64,000 nucleotides of DNA, taken from assembly GCF_025642155.1 (NCBI RefSeq), contig NZ_CP106798.1, positions 2,666,001 to 2,730,000 on the forward strand. The letters are read 5' to 3'. Made by a program: the position numbers and the translations under genes. The notes beneath the pieces are model-generated. The model was not told the origin of the DNA. It made no database searches and worked only from the letters and a program-made list of their open reading frames with translations. This document shows positions 1-11,514 of this stretch, piece by piece. Origin of the DNA: Streptomyces sp. HUAS 15-9 (lineage in GTDB: Bacteria; Actinomycetota; Actinomycetes; Streptomycetales; Streptomycetaceae). Every line of letters begins with the position of its first letter. Positions within the stretch are counted from its first letter, which is position 1.

Positions 1-1
1 G

Positions 2-199
2 AACGTCTCCGCCACCAACGCCTCTTCCGGCGCGTACGGCCTGGTCCAGGCCCTGCCCGGCTCGAAGATGGCCTCCGCGGGCGCCGACTGGAAGACCAAC
101 CCGGCCACCCAGATCAAGTGGGGCCTGGACTACATGAACTCGCGCTACGGCAGCCCGGTCGACGCCTGGAACTTCTGGCAGGCCAACAGCTGGTACTGA
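2..199 (+). CDS. C-terminal end of a secreted lytic transglycosylase-like protein (partial)
   Basis: Only the last 65 codons lie in the window; the gene begins to the left. The peptide holds SGAYGLVQALPGSKMA followed by a stretch ending in NFWQANSWY, which is the C-terminal half of the SLT/lysozyme-like fold found at the end of many secreted Streptomyces transglycosylases. The catalytic Glu would lie upstream of the edge, so activity cannot be judged. Such proteins cleave peptidoglycan glycan strands outside the cell. The family call rests on a short segment and is moderately sure. Confidence 0.75.
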   Translation, partial: NVSATNASSGAYGLVQALPGSKMASAGADWKTNPATQIKWGLDYMNSRYGSPVDAWNFWQANSWY

Positions 200-323
200 G
201 CCGCCCCCTCATTCAGCATCCGCACCCTCGCCCTGTACCGGGCGGGGGTGCGCGCGCATGTGCGGGCGTCGGTCCCGTGGTGGACTTGGCAGCAGCCTGA
301 TCGTCCGGCCGACCGGAGGACCC

Positions 324-1013
324 ATGACGACGGAGGCACCGGACGCGCGGACGCCCGACCCGGAGGCGCGCGGAGTGCGTCTGCTGCCGGTGCTGCTGGT
401 GCTCACGGTGGTGAGCGGCCTGATCGACGCGGTGAGCTTTCTCGGTCTCGGGCACGTCTTCACGGCCAACATGACCGGCAACGTGGTGGTCCTCGGCTTC
501 GCCGCGGCCGGTGCGCCGGCCTTCTCGGTGGCGCACACGGTGACCTCGCTGGGCTGCTTCCTGGCGGGCGCGACGGTGGGCGGCCGGCTCACGCTGTGGT
601 CCGGCGGGTCGCAGCGGACGCGGACGCGGATCACGCTCGCCGTGGAGGCGGCGCTGGTGGGCGTGGCGGCGGTGGCCGCCCTCGTCATGCCGGACCGCAG
701 CGGCACCGCTTACGCGCTCATCGCCCTCACCGCCTTCGCGATGGGCCTGCGCAACGCGACCGTACGCAAGCTGGGCGTGCCCGACCTGACGACCACGGTC
801 CTGACCATGACCCTCACCGGCCTGGTCGCCGAGTCCCCGCTCGGCAGCAACACGGAACGCCGGGCCGCGCGCCGCGTCGCCGCCGTGGTCGCCATGGTGG
901 CGGGCGCCGCGGTGGGCGCCTGGCTGGTGCTCCACCACCACCTGTGGATCGCCCTGCTCATCGCGGCGGCGGTGTCGGGGGTCCTGGCGGTGGTGGCTTC
1001 CGGAAGGGAGTGA
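324..1013 (+). CDS. DUF1275 (YoaK-type) membrane protein
   Basis: A 229-residue protein with about six hydrophobic segments. The first helix carries SGLIDAVSFLGLGHVFTANMTGN, matching the DUF1275 signature (D-A-x-S near a helix end, then F-x-x-N-x-T-G-N); a second conserved block is GLRNATVRKLGVPDLTTT around residues 138-155. The family is widespread and its transport or other function is not established. ATG 324 is chosen because GGAGGA lies at 315-320; the GTG frame further upstream lacks such a site. It stands alone, with a 100-bp gap to the convergent P450 gene. Confidence 0.85.
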   Translation: MTTEAPDARTPDPEARGVRLLPVLLVLTVVSGLIDAVSFLGLGHVFTANMTGNVVVLGFAAAGAPAFSVAHTVTSLGCFLAGATVGGRLTLWSGGSQRTRTRITLAVEAALVGVAAVAALVMPDRSGTAYALIALTAFAMGLRNATVRKLGVPDLTTTVLTMTLTGLVAESPLGSNTERRAARRVAAVVAMVAGAAVGAWLVLHHHLWIALLIAAAVSGVLAVVASGRE

Positions 1014-1113
1014 TCGCGGGGGAGGCAGGGGCCGGGGCGTAGGGATCGGGGTGCACCTGCCTCCCTCGGGACGGGCCGGCGGCGCCGGGAGCCGTCGGCC
1101 CGAGTTCAACGGG

Positions 1114-4122
<3,009 letters not shown>

Positions 4123-5022
4123 AGCGTTCCTCCATCACCCGTCGGATCAGCTCCGCCGATTCCCGGAGGGAGAGGGCGGCGGCCTGGAGATGATCGTAAC
4201 GGAGCGAACAGTCCTTGATGGTGTCCGGGTTGGCGGACGGATGCCCGCTGCCGTAGCCCTCGGTGTAGACGATGGGGGGATCGCCGGGAAAGCGGAAGAG
4301 GTCGAACGGGCCGGTAAGCCCCGCGTGCGCCCCCGCCGAGTACGGCAGCACCTGGACGTTGATCCGCGGGTTGTCAACGAACGACAACAGGCGCGCCAGT
4401 TGTCCCCGCATCGCTTCTTGATTGCCGATCTTCTGGTACAGCGCAGCCTCCCCCACGATTGCCCAGAAGACGGGGGGCTCCTCCTTCTCGAAGATGCGCT
4501 GGCGCGCCAGTCGCACGGCTACCCGGTCGTCCAACCTGCACTGATCCATCGTGCCGAGCACCGCGCGTGCGTATGGCTCGGTCTGCAGCAGGCCATGGAC
4601 CATGTGAGTGTGAAACGTGCCGATCTCCGTCGCCCGCGCCTCCAACTCCGCCACCTGCTGAAACCACGCCGGAAGTTGACTCCGCATCACCAGAACGACG
4701 AGCCGGGACAGTAACCCACCCGTCCCCAGCGCCACATCCGCCCGCTCGCTGAACTCCGGCGTCGGCAGTTTCCGGGCCGTCTCGATCTGGCCGACAAGCG
4801 ACCCCGTGTAGTTGATGATGTCGCCGAGCTGTTTCTGTGTCAGCCCCGCCGCCTCGCGGTGCCGACGCAGCTCGAAGCCGTAGTAGTCGAGCGCGGAGGC
4901 GCCCGGGTCGAGGACGTTGATGTGGGTCACGTACGGTCCCCTCTCGCGCAACTCGGCCCACGGCGGGACCGGTTGTATCCGTTCCGTAGCCCAGCGTAGT
5001 CGCGCGAGGTCAGTCTCGTACC

Positions 5023-5460
5023 GTGAACTACCACCTCCCCCACTACCGCATGAGTCTCACCGCCAGCGACCACTCGGTACGGCACATCCGCCGCATCGTC
5101 CGCTCGCTGCTGGACGACTGGGAGCTCACGCATCTCACCGACGCCCTGGAGCTGGGCGTGAGCGAGTTGGTCACCAACGTCGTACGGCACGTCCCGGACC
5201 GCCGCTGCTCGATCGCCGTGCTGCGGCTGGCCTCGTCGGTCCGGGTGGAGGTGACCGACGGTTCCGCTCAGGTCCCGCTCCCGCTTCTCGGCCTCGTCCT
5301 GGACCAGGAGGCGGAGGGCGGTCGCGGCCTCGCCCTGCTGGACGCCGTGGTCGACAAGTGGGGGGTGTCACCGGGCGTCCTCGGCGGCAAGACCGTCTGG
5401 TTCGAGTGCGGGGAGTCGCCGCAGGCGACGAGGCGGTCGCCCTCGGGAGTGCGCTGGTAG
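5023..5460 (+). CDS. ATP-binding protein, anti-sigma-factor (RsbW/SpoIIAB)-like HATPase
   Basis: A 145-residue single HATPase_c domain. The N box is ELGVSELVTNVVRH (about 45-58), the ATP-lid region is GGRGLALLDAVVDKWG, and GGKTVWFE closes the fold. Such short kinases are usually partners of anti-anti-sigma factors or of XRE/DUF397 pairs; the divergent XRE gene 92 bp away fits the second role. GTG 5023 has no clear ribosome site and may be leaderless; ATG 5050 is the alternative. The last 193 bp overlap the convergent ArsR-type gene, and the tail after VWFEC looks like read-through beyond the usual domain end. Confidence 0.8.
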   Translation: MNYHLPHYRMSLTASDHSVRHIRRIVRSLLDDWELTHLTDALELGVSELVTNVVRHVPDRRCSIAVLRLASSVRVEVTDGSAQVPLPLLGLVLDQEAEGGRGLALLDAVVDKWGVSPGVLGGKTVWFECGESPQATRRSPSGVRW

Positions 5461-6401
5461 TAGACCCTGTTGCCTTCGCGTGTCCGGCCGAGCAGTCCCA
5501 CCCGGTGCAGCCGGCCCAGGTGGTACGACACTGTCGACGCGGTCAGATGGTGCCGCTCGGCGAGTTCCGTCGTGATCCGGGGGCTGCCCAGGTCGGCCAG
5601 GAGGAGGAAGCGGGCCTGTCCGATGACCTGGCCCAGCGAGTCCACCGGACCCGGATCCTCCATGGGAGCACCGCCCTTGGTGCCGGACACCGGATAGGTG
5701 AGGTGGGTGCCGTCCTCACCCCATGGGTCATTGCGGATGAGCCACGTCGTCGCCAGCGGTGAGGGACACAGGGTGAATCTCGTGCTCTCGAGCACCTGCA
5801 ATGTGTGCGGGTCCTGAAGGCGCAGTGCACCGGAACCGTAAGTGAGGGCTGGATGAAGGGAGTTCAGTGTGTCGGCCAGCCCTCGCTCGACCACGGATGC
5901 CGCGCGGTGACGGATGTCGGCCTCCGCCACCTCGCGCATCGCGTTCCATCGCGCCGACACGCTGGCCGACCAGAACCGGCTCAGCTCACGGGCGATCCGC
6001 TGGGCGAAGGCCTGCTCTCCGGTTTCCAGGGCGTCCGCGATCTTCCGTAACTCGGCCGGGTCCGAACCCTTCCCGGCCCGCGCCGACTCCAGGAACCTCC
6101 CCATCTGGTGCGCGACCACCCGAGGCGGTGTCGAGGCCACCGTGTGCAGTTCCTCTTCGAGTGTGCCGTGGCTCTCCGCGCTCGCGAACAGGAATCCGGG
6201 AACGTAGCTTCGTTTGACGCGCCGTAATGCCATGAGCAGACCCCCGTCCTGGCGCATGAGGGTTTCACGGACGACTTGTTCCAGCCGGTAGCCACCGCCG
6301 GTGACCAGCCCGAAATTGAGCAGAAATCCGATCTGGGCCAGCGGGGAAACAACGAATCTGGCGGCCACGAGAGCGTCAGAGGTCAGACGGACGGAAATCA
6401 C
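5268..6401 (-). CDS. ArsR-type winged-helix regulator with N-terminal DUF5937-like region
   Basis: A 377-residue protein. The first 240 residues resemble the DUF5937 region found on Streptomyces ArsR proteins, and a winged helix follows (SPRITTELAERHHLTASTV, LHRVGLLGRTREGNRVYY). GTG 6401 follows a GGGGGG stretch at 6405-6410. The fold should end near residue 329; the last 48 residues are a Ser/Pro/Arg tail encoded antisense to the HATPase gene. Codons 59 and 118 are TTA (plus-strand TAA at 6225-6227 and 6048-6050), implying bldA dependence. Ligand and targets are unknown. Confidence 0.8.
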   Translation of the reverse strand: MISVRLTSDALVAARFVVSPLAQIGFLLNFGLVTGGGYRLEQVVRETLMRQDGGLLMALRRVKRSYVPGFLFASAESHGTLEEELHTVASTPPRVVAHQMGRFLESARAGKGSDPAELRKIADALETGEQAFAQRIARELSRFWSASVSARWNAMREVAEADIRHRAASVVERGLADTLNSLHPALTYGSGALRLQDPHTLQVLESTRFTLCPSPLATTWLIRNDPWGEDGTHLTYPVSGTKGGAPMEDPGPVDSLGQVIGQARFLLLADLGSPRITTELAERHHLTASTVSYHLGRLHRVGLLGRTREGNRVYYQRTPEGDRLVACGDSPHSNQTVLPPRTPGDTPHLSTTASSRARPRPPSASWSRTRPRSGSGT

Positions 6402-6598
6402 TCGATCCCCCCATTGTCGACTAGCGGCACACCGCCGATCTGGTCAGGGATCAGCGGCGGACACGCATACGGGGGTCGTCATCAGCGGCCCCCGTCGCCT
6501 TCCGTTCGATCCTCACACGACGCCACGATTTCCACCAGATCTAAGATCACCAGATGAGGGACATTCGAGCCTGCTCGAAAGAGGAGTTCAAAGCCGGG

Positions 6599-8077
6599 TC
6601 AGCAGTGGTCGCCGCGCTCGTACACCTCTATCCGCGCGCTGCGGATCGTCTTGCGGGCGCATCGCGTGAAGTGGTCGCGCAGCGTCGCTTCCTTCATCTC
6701 CTCCCGGGCACTCCTCTCGTGGCGTTCCCGGGCCGGCTCGCGCACCACGACGATCCGTGGGGCGCGCACCATGCGGTTCCGGATGTCCTTGGGCGGCAAC
6801 TCGGTGCCGTAGAGCGTGTGCGAGGAGTGCGGTGCGGCGGCGAGCGCGAGGTCGTGCGCGCCGTAGGGCGCGGGCCCCTGTCCGAGCAACCACACGCGGC
6901 GGCTGGCGGGCAGGAAGAGCACGCCCTCGCCGGGCGCCACCGTGTCCCGCACGGCGTCGGAGACGGCCGTGACATCGTCGGTGCGGCTCGTCGGGCCGCG
7001 CAGATGCGTTCCCACGGGTCCCACGGCGACCAGCACGGCGGCGGCCGCCGCGAGCGCCAGGACCGCGCGCAGGCGCACGGACCGCCACAGCGTGTCGAGG
7101 GCGGCACCCACGAGCAGGGCCAGACCGGCCTCGGCGTACAGCACGTAGCGGTCGACGTAGAGGGGCTTGATCGCCGAGGCGAGCAGAAGGGAGGCCGGGG
7201 GCACCAGGAGCAGGGGCAGGGCCAGTTCGCCGAGTGCCCGATGAGCGCCCGCGCGCCGGTGCACCCGTGCGGCGGCCGGCCCGGCACCCGCGATCAGCAG
7301 GAAGCTCACTACATCGCCGCGTACGGACACCTCGATCCATGCGACCTGTCCCGACTGACGCATGCTCAGCAGCACCAGGGGAGTGACCGCCGCCACCGCG
7401 CAACAGCACGCTCCCGCCCACGCCTTCAGGACGGCACGCGGCTGCCGGGCCACGAGCAGGGTGGTGCCGTGCGCGGCGAGAGCGGGCAGCGCGAACTCGT
7501 GCAGGAGAGCGGACAGGACGGCCAGCGCGGCATAGCCGGTCCACCAGAGGCCGCGTCGCTCGGCGCACGCCCTGAGCAGGACCCACGTCTGCGCCACCAC
7601 GAGGGCGGTCACCAGGGCGTAGGAGCGGCCCTCCTGGGCGTAGCGCTGGACGGCGGGCAGCAGCGCGAACACCGTACCGGCGAGGAGTCCGGCCCGTGCC
7701 CCGGCCAGCCGTCGGCCCAGTGCGGCGACACCCACCGTGGCACCCGCCATGGCCAGCACCGACGGCAGCCGCAGTGCGACGAGGCCGCCGTCCCAGAGCC
7801 GGAACACGGCGTGCATCAGGAGGTAGTAGAGGCCATGCACCACGTCGGCCGTGCCGAGCGTCGCCCACAGGTCGGGCAGGCTGCGGTGAGCCATGTCGTA
7901 GGTGACGGCCTCGTCCTGCCACAGCGTGCCCTGTCGGCGGATCCCCCACAGCCCGAGCAGCACGCTGAGCGCGCCGGGGGCCAGGACGGTGAGGTGCCTC
8001 GCCGTCCCGGCCCGGACGCCTGGCGGCCGGGGTGGTGCGGCAGGGCGGATGGACCTACCGCGTGTCGCCGTGGACAT
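6599..8077 (-). CDS. Polytopic membrane glycosyltransferase, GT39/ArnT-like
   Basis: About 492 residues with some ten transmembrane segments. The first extracytoplasmic loop carries LWQDEAVTYDMAHRS, the acidic D-E pair typical of GT-C enzymes of the PMT/ArnT type, and YVDRYVLYAEAGLALL lies at about 310-325. A soluble C-terminal part of about 120 residues ends in GDHC. Such enzymes transfer sugars from polyprenyl-phosphate donors to protein or envelope acceptors outside the membrane. ATG 8077 follows CAGGAGA; the frame upstream to 8143 is less likely. The gene stands alone, so the acceptor cannot be inferred. Confidence 0.75.
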   Translation of the reverse strand: MSTATRGRSIRPAAPPRPPGVRAGTARHLTVLAPGALSVLLGLWGIRRQGTLWQDEAVTYDMAHRSLPDLWATLGTADVVHGLYYLLMHAVFRLWDGGLVALRLPSVLAMAGATVGVAALGRRLAGARAGLLAGTVFALLPAVQRYAQEGRSYALVTALVVAQTWVLLRACAERRGLWWTGYAALAVLSALLHEFALPALAAHGTTLLVARQPRAVLKAWAGACCCAVAAVTPLVLLSMRQSGQVAWIEVSVRGDVVSFLLIAGAGPAAARVHRRAGAHRALGELALPLLLVPPASLLLASAIKPLYVDRYVLYAEAGLALLVGAALDTLWRSVRLRAVLALAAAAAVLVAVGPVGTHLRGPTSRTDDVTAVSDAVRDTVAPGEGVLFLPASRRVWLLGQGPAPYGAHDLALAAAPHSSHTLYGTELPPKDIRNRMVRAPRIVVVREPARERHERSAREEMKEATLRDHFTRCARKTIRSARIEVYERGDHC

Positions 8078-8262
8078 GGCCGTCTCCTGTTTCTCGTCAG
8101 CGGTGTGGAACGGGCGTCGGCAGAAGTCAAGTGGCCGGATCATTGATGGTCAGCCGCCTTCCGGCCCGCCTATCAATCCCGCATCGCGTACCGTGAGCCG
8201 CTGATCGCACGGACGGGGAGCACAGGCGGGGAGCACGGACGGGGAGCACAGGGGGAATCGCC

Positions 8263-9924
8263 GTGGGTCGTTCCGAGAAGCCGCTGGATCCAGGCGCGGG
8301 CCCGGTGCAGCGGTTCGCCCACGAACTGCGGGAGTTACGGCGGGCTTCCGGGAGTCCCACGTACCGGGACATGGCCCGCCGCGCCGGCTACTCCGCCCCC
8401 ACCCTGTCCAACGCCGCGACGGGCGACCGGCTGCCGTCATTGCCGGTGACCCTGGCGTACGTCGAGGCCTGCGGCGGTCGGCGGGAGGAGTGGGAACCGC
8501 GCTGGCGCGCCCTCGCCGAGGAGCTCTCCGCCCGCCCCGCGGCACAGGACGAGGACGATCCGGACGACCCGGCGCCCTATCGCGGACTCGCCCGGTTCGA
8601 TCCGGAGGACGGTGACCTGTTCTTCGGCCGTGACCAGCTCGTCGAGGACCTCGTCGGGCTGGTCCGTAAGCACCGTTTCGTCGCGGTCGTCGGGGCCTCG
8701 GGCAGCGGCAAGTCCTCGCTGCTGCGGGCCGGGCTCGTCCGGGCACTGCGGAACCCCGGCGAGCGGGACGGGCGGCCGGCCGCCATCCGGATCTGCACAC
8801 CCGGTCAGGCCCCGTGGCACGACCATGGCGCGCTCCTGGAGCCGGTGGCGGGCGACGCGGACACCGTGCTGGTGGTCGACCAGTTCGAGGAGGTGTTCAC
8901 GCTCTGCCAGGATCCGGTGGAGCGCGGGGAGTTCATCGACGGTCTGCTCCGCTGCCGTACGGAGGCCGCCTCCCGTACGGAGGCCGCCGGGTCCCGGCTG
9001 CGCGTGGTCATCGCGGTCCGGGCCGACTTCTACGGCCGGTGCACCGAGCATCCCGGCCTCGTCCAGGCGCTCAACGCGGCGAGCCTGCTGGTCGGGCCCA
9101 TGTCCCCGGAGCAGGTCCGGGAAGCGATCGTGAAGCCGGCCAGGGCCGGGCGGCTGGTGGTGGAACGGGACCTGACCGCCCGGATCGTCTCCGACGTGGC
9201 GCAGGAGCCCGGCGCCCTGCCACTCATGTCCCACGCCTTGCTGGAGCTGTGGCGGCGCCGCCGGGGCCGCACCCTGACGCTGGCGGCGTACGAGGCGATC
9301 GGCGGGGTCCAGGGCGCGGTGGCGCACACGGCCGAGGAGGTGTTCACGGGATTCACGGCGGATCGGACTGAACTCGCCCGCTCGCTGCTGCTGCGGCTGA
9401 TCACTCCGGGGGAAGAGGCGCCGGACACCCGGCGTCCGGCCGACCGGGCCGAACTGGTCCGCTCCGAGGCGGCGGCAGAGGTCCTCGAAGCCCTGGTACG
9501 GGCACGGCTGGTGACAGTCGACGGCACGGGAGTGGACCTCGCGCACGAAGCGCTCATCACCGCGTGGCCACGGCTGCGCACATGGGCGGAGACCGACCGC
9601 GAACGGCTGCGTCTGCAGCGACGGTTGACGGAGTCGGCCAAGGAGTGGGCGCAACTGGAGCGCGATCCGGGCGCCCTGTACCGGGGCGCCCGGCTGCTGG
9701 CCGCTCGGGACGCGTTCATGGGGGCGGACGGTCCCGCGCCCGATCTGACACCGCTGGAGCGGGAGTTCCTCACCACGAGCGTCCGCACCGGGCGCTTCGT
9801 CCAGCCCGCCCTGGTCCGGATGCGCCGATTCGTACGGAGCCGCTGGTGGCTCGCGTTCCGGCTGGCGTTGCTGTGCGCGGTCGTACTGTGGACCGTGTGG
9901 TTCCTCAATCGCGACCACCCGTGA
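8263..9924 (+). CDS. XRE-nSTAND1 NTPase with a C-terminal membrane anchor, lacking WD40 repeats
   Basis: A 553-residue protein. A helix-turn-helix region occupies about 15-90, and AYRGLARFDPEDGDLFFGRD introduces an nSTAND1 NTPase with Walker A GASGSGKS (144-151) and Walker B VLVVDQFEE (202-210). The sensor-like block LAHEALITAWPRL and the helix YRGARLLAARDAF follow. Family members usually continue with a WD40 propeller of several hundred residues; this one stops after a hydrophobic helix (about 528-548). Codon 25 is TTA (8335-8337), suggesting bldA control. STAND proteins act as switch NTPases, often in signalling or phage defence; the sensor for this one is not visible. Confidence 0.85.
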   Translation: MGRSEKPLDPGAGPVQRFAHELRELRRASGSPTYRDMARRAGYSAPTLSNAATGDRLPSLPVTLAYVEACGGRREEWEPRWRALAEELSARPAAQDEDDPDDPAPYRGLARFDPEDGDLFFGRDQLVEDLVGLVRKHRFVAVVGASGSGKSSLLRAGLVRALRNPGERDGRPAAIRICTPGQAPWHDHGALLEPVAGDADTVLVVDQFEEVFTLCQDPVERGEFIDGLLRCRTEAASRTEAAGSRLRVVIAVRADFYGRCTEHPGLVQALNAASLLVGPMSPEQVREAIVKPARAGRLVVERDLTARIVSDVAQEPGALPLMSHALLELWRRRRGRTLTLAAYEAIGGVQGAVAHTAEEVFTGFTADRTELARSLLLRLITPGEEAPDTRRPADRAELVRSEAAAEVLEALVRARLVTVDGTGVDLAHEALITAWPRLRTWAETDRERLRLQRRLTESAKEWAQLERDPGALYRGARLLAARDAFMGADGPAPDLTPLEREFLTTSVRTGRFVQPALVRMRRFVRSRWWLAFRLALLCAVVLWTVWFLNRDHP

Positions 9925-9949
9925 CGTCACCGGGTGATCGCCCGCACGG

Positions 9950-10828
9950 TCAGCGACGTCCGAGCACGGCGCGGGCGGCGTCGAGTTGGCGGTCCTTGGC
10001 CGACCTCAGATGTGCGAAGTAGCCCTTGTGGTCACGGATGTCCCGTTCCTGGACGGCGCGTTCCTCTTCGCTGAGCGACTTCACGAGCCCGACGCGTTGC
10101 TTGCAGGTCACGTCGGCCTGCGCGGTCTGCTTCTCCCCGGGTGAGGGGGCGTGGGACCGCGCCCACCGCGGATCCTCGGCAGCGCGGTAGAAGTCCTGGT
10201 ACGGGTGTCCCTCCTGCCGCATACAACGCGCCCAGGAACGCGTCGCGCGTGCGCCGGCGGGGCTTTTCAACGCCTGATCGAGGCTGGCGGAATTCAGCTT
10301 GTTCACCAGGTCCTCGTCCACCCGGTTTCCGCTCGCCAGTTGGGCGCCCGCCTGCGCGTAGCAGCCGTCGGCGGGATTCAGCGCGGCTTGTCTCTCGGCC
10401 GCGCCCAGGCGTTTCTCGCGGTCGGTCTTCCGCGCGGTGATATCGGTGGAACCCATCAGCCGGGCGTTGCTCTTGTAGCCCATTTCTTTCGCGACCGGCA
10501 TCTCGATGACGCCGTAGCGTCGGCGATTTCGCAGGTCGGGATAGAGCTTGCGGTGGTCGATGACTTCCCAGTCGTATCCGCGCTTCTTCATGCAGGTGCG
10601 GGTCAGGATGTCCTGTGCGCTCTCGATCAGGTAGATCTCATTCACCGACAGCTGATAGTGATCGAGGGGGAGAACGAGATTCCTGACCTCCTCGGTCGGT
10701 TCGGGGGCCGCGGCGAGTACGGTCCTCGCGGCCGTGGTCGTCGGGGCCGCCTCCTTGGACGTCCCGCCCCCACAGCCGGTGACCAGAAGCAGCAGGGCTG
10801 CGGCCCCCACCATCTGAAACCTGGTCAT
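9950..10828 (-). CDS. Secreted lipoprotein of unknown function
   Basis: A 292-residue protein with a lipoprotein signal: MTRF, a short hydrophobic core and lipobox LVTGC with Cys19, then a Gly/Ser/Thr linker. The mature part is charged and contains four spaced cysteines (CMKKRGYDW, GCYAQAG, WARCMRQEGHPY, TCKQR), a pattern seen in Streptomyces lipoproteins annotated only as hypothetical. ATG 10828 follows TGGAGTGG. No enzymatic motif is recognisable. It lies downstream of the I36-type inhibitor gene on the same strand but beyond a strong terminator, so it is probably transcribed separately. Confidence 0.75.
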   Translation of the reverse strand: MTRFQMVGAAALLLLVTGCGGGTSKEAAPTTTAARTVLAAAPEPTEEVRNLVLPLDHYQLSVNEIYLIESAQDILTRTCMKKRGYDWEVIDHRKLYPDLRNRRRYGVIEMPVAKEMGYKSNARLMGSTDITARKTDREKRLGAAERQAALNPADGCYAQAGAQLASGNRVDEDLVNKLNSASLDQALKSPAGARATRSWARCMRQEGHPYQDFYRAAEDPRWARSHAPSPGEKQTAQADVTCKQRVGLVKSLSEEERAVQERDIRDHKGYFAHLRSAKDRQLDAARAVLGRR

Positions 10829-10880
10829 GCGTCCACTCCAGAATCCGTCCGTTCCAGAAATCGCCCGCTTCAGAGAAGAG

Positions 10881-10909
10881 CGGGGGCGCCGGCCGGGCCG
10901 GCGCCCCCG
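10881..10909 (-). terminator. Transcription terminator after the I36-type inhibitor gene
   Basis: A perfect 14-bp inverted repeat (CGGGGGCGCCGGCC and its complement at 10896-10909) with a single base between the arms begins 7 bases past the stop codon. On the minus strand it is followed by CTCTTCTCT, a pyrimidine-rich tail. Confidence 0.75.
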
Positions 10910-10915
10910 TGGGTC

Positions 10916-11296
10916 TTACAGGAAGACGACGCAGCTCGCCTTGTTGTCGAACCCGTTGTTGCTGAAGTCGGAGTCGACGCTGTGCGGCTTCGCCGTGTAG
11001 GACTTGCCGGTACACGAGCTGCCGTTGTCCCACATGCCGACGTAGGAGCCGGTGTCGTTCCGCATCGAGCTGGCGCCGTTCTGCATGACCTGGTGGGTGC
11101 CGTCCCAGTACTTGTTGTTCAGCTCCCGGTCGGTGCCGGTGAAGGTGGCCTTCATGCCCTTGTAGTCGTCGTGCTGGTACAGCACGAAGTTGGAAGCCTG
11201 CGCCCCCGACTCGGCGGCCGATGCCGTCGGCGCCGTCATGATTGCACCGGTGGCACACAGGGCCAGAGCACCGAGCGCCACACCCAGCTTGCGCAT
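10916..11296 (-). CDS. Secreted I36-family (SMPI-like) peptidase inhibitor
   Basis: A 126-residue precursor with a Sec signal peptide (MRKLGVALGALALC..., cleavage after TASA) and a mature part of about 98 residues. NFVLYQHDDYKGMKATFTG, DGTHQVMQNGASSMRND and the cysteines in SSCTGKSY and KASCVVFL match the beta/gamma-crystallin-like fold of Streptomyces metalloproteinase inhibitor and related I36 proteins. These inhibit extracellular metalloproteases such as thermolysin types. ATG 11296 has GGGAGGAC upstream. Family is fairly sure; the target protease is not known. Confidence 0.8.
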   Translation of the reverse strand: MRKLGVALGALALCATGAIMTAPTASAAESGAQASNFVLYQHDDYKGMKATFTGTDRELNNKYWDGTHQVMQNGASSMRNDTGSYVGMWDNGSSCTGKSYTAKPHSVDSDFSNNGFDNKASCVVFL

Positions 11297-11514
11297 ATCT
11301 GCTGTCCTCCCGTTCGAGTGGTCACGGTCCGAGGCGGATCTCCATCCGCCGGAACCAGTCCACGCGAGCAGCGGTTTGCGGTACAGGTGATGGGAAAATG
11401 TTCGAATGTGCCGTCTGGGACGGCGGTCAGGTGCTGGACTGGAACCGGACCCTCCCCCCGCGCCGTCTGAAGCCCTGTTGGTCGGCAGTCGGCAAGAGAC
11501 GGGGGCGTCGGTTC

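Noticed and set aside
6564..6579. TTCGAG-CCTG-CTCGAA hairpin as a terminator of the glycosyltransferase gene
   Set aside because: The 6-bp stem is short and lacks a U tract; not reported as a terminator.
6554..8146. A 530-codon plus-strand frame opposite the membrane glycosyltransferase
   Set aside because: It is a shadow frame; the minus-strand protein has clear transmembrane and GT39-like features.
8215..8249. GGGGAGCAC short direct repeats before the nSTAND1 gene
   Set aside because: Three copies with variable spacing in GC-rich DNA; could be chance or part of a promoter region. No clear meaning.
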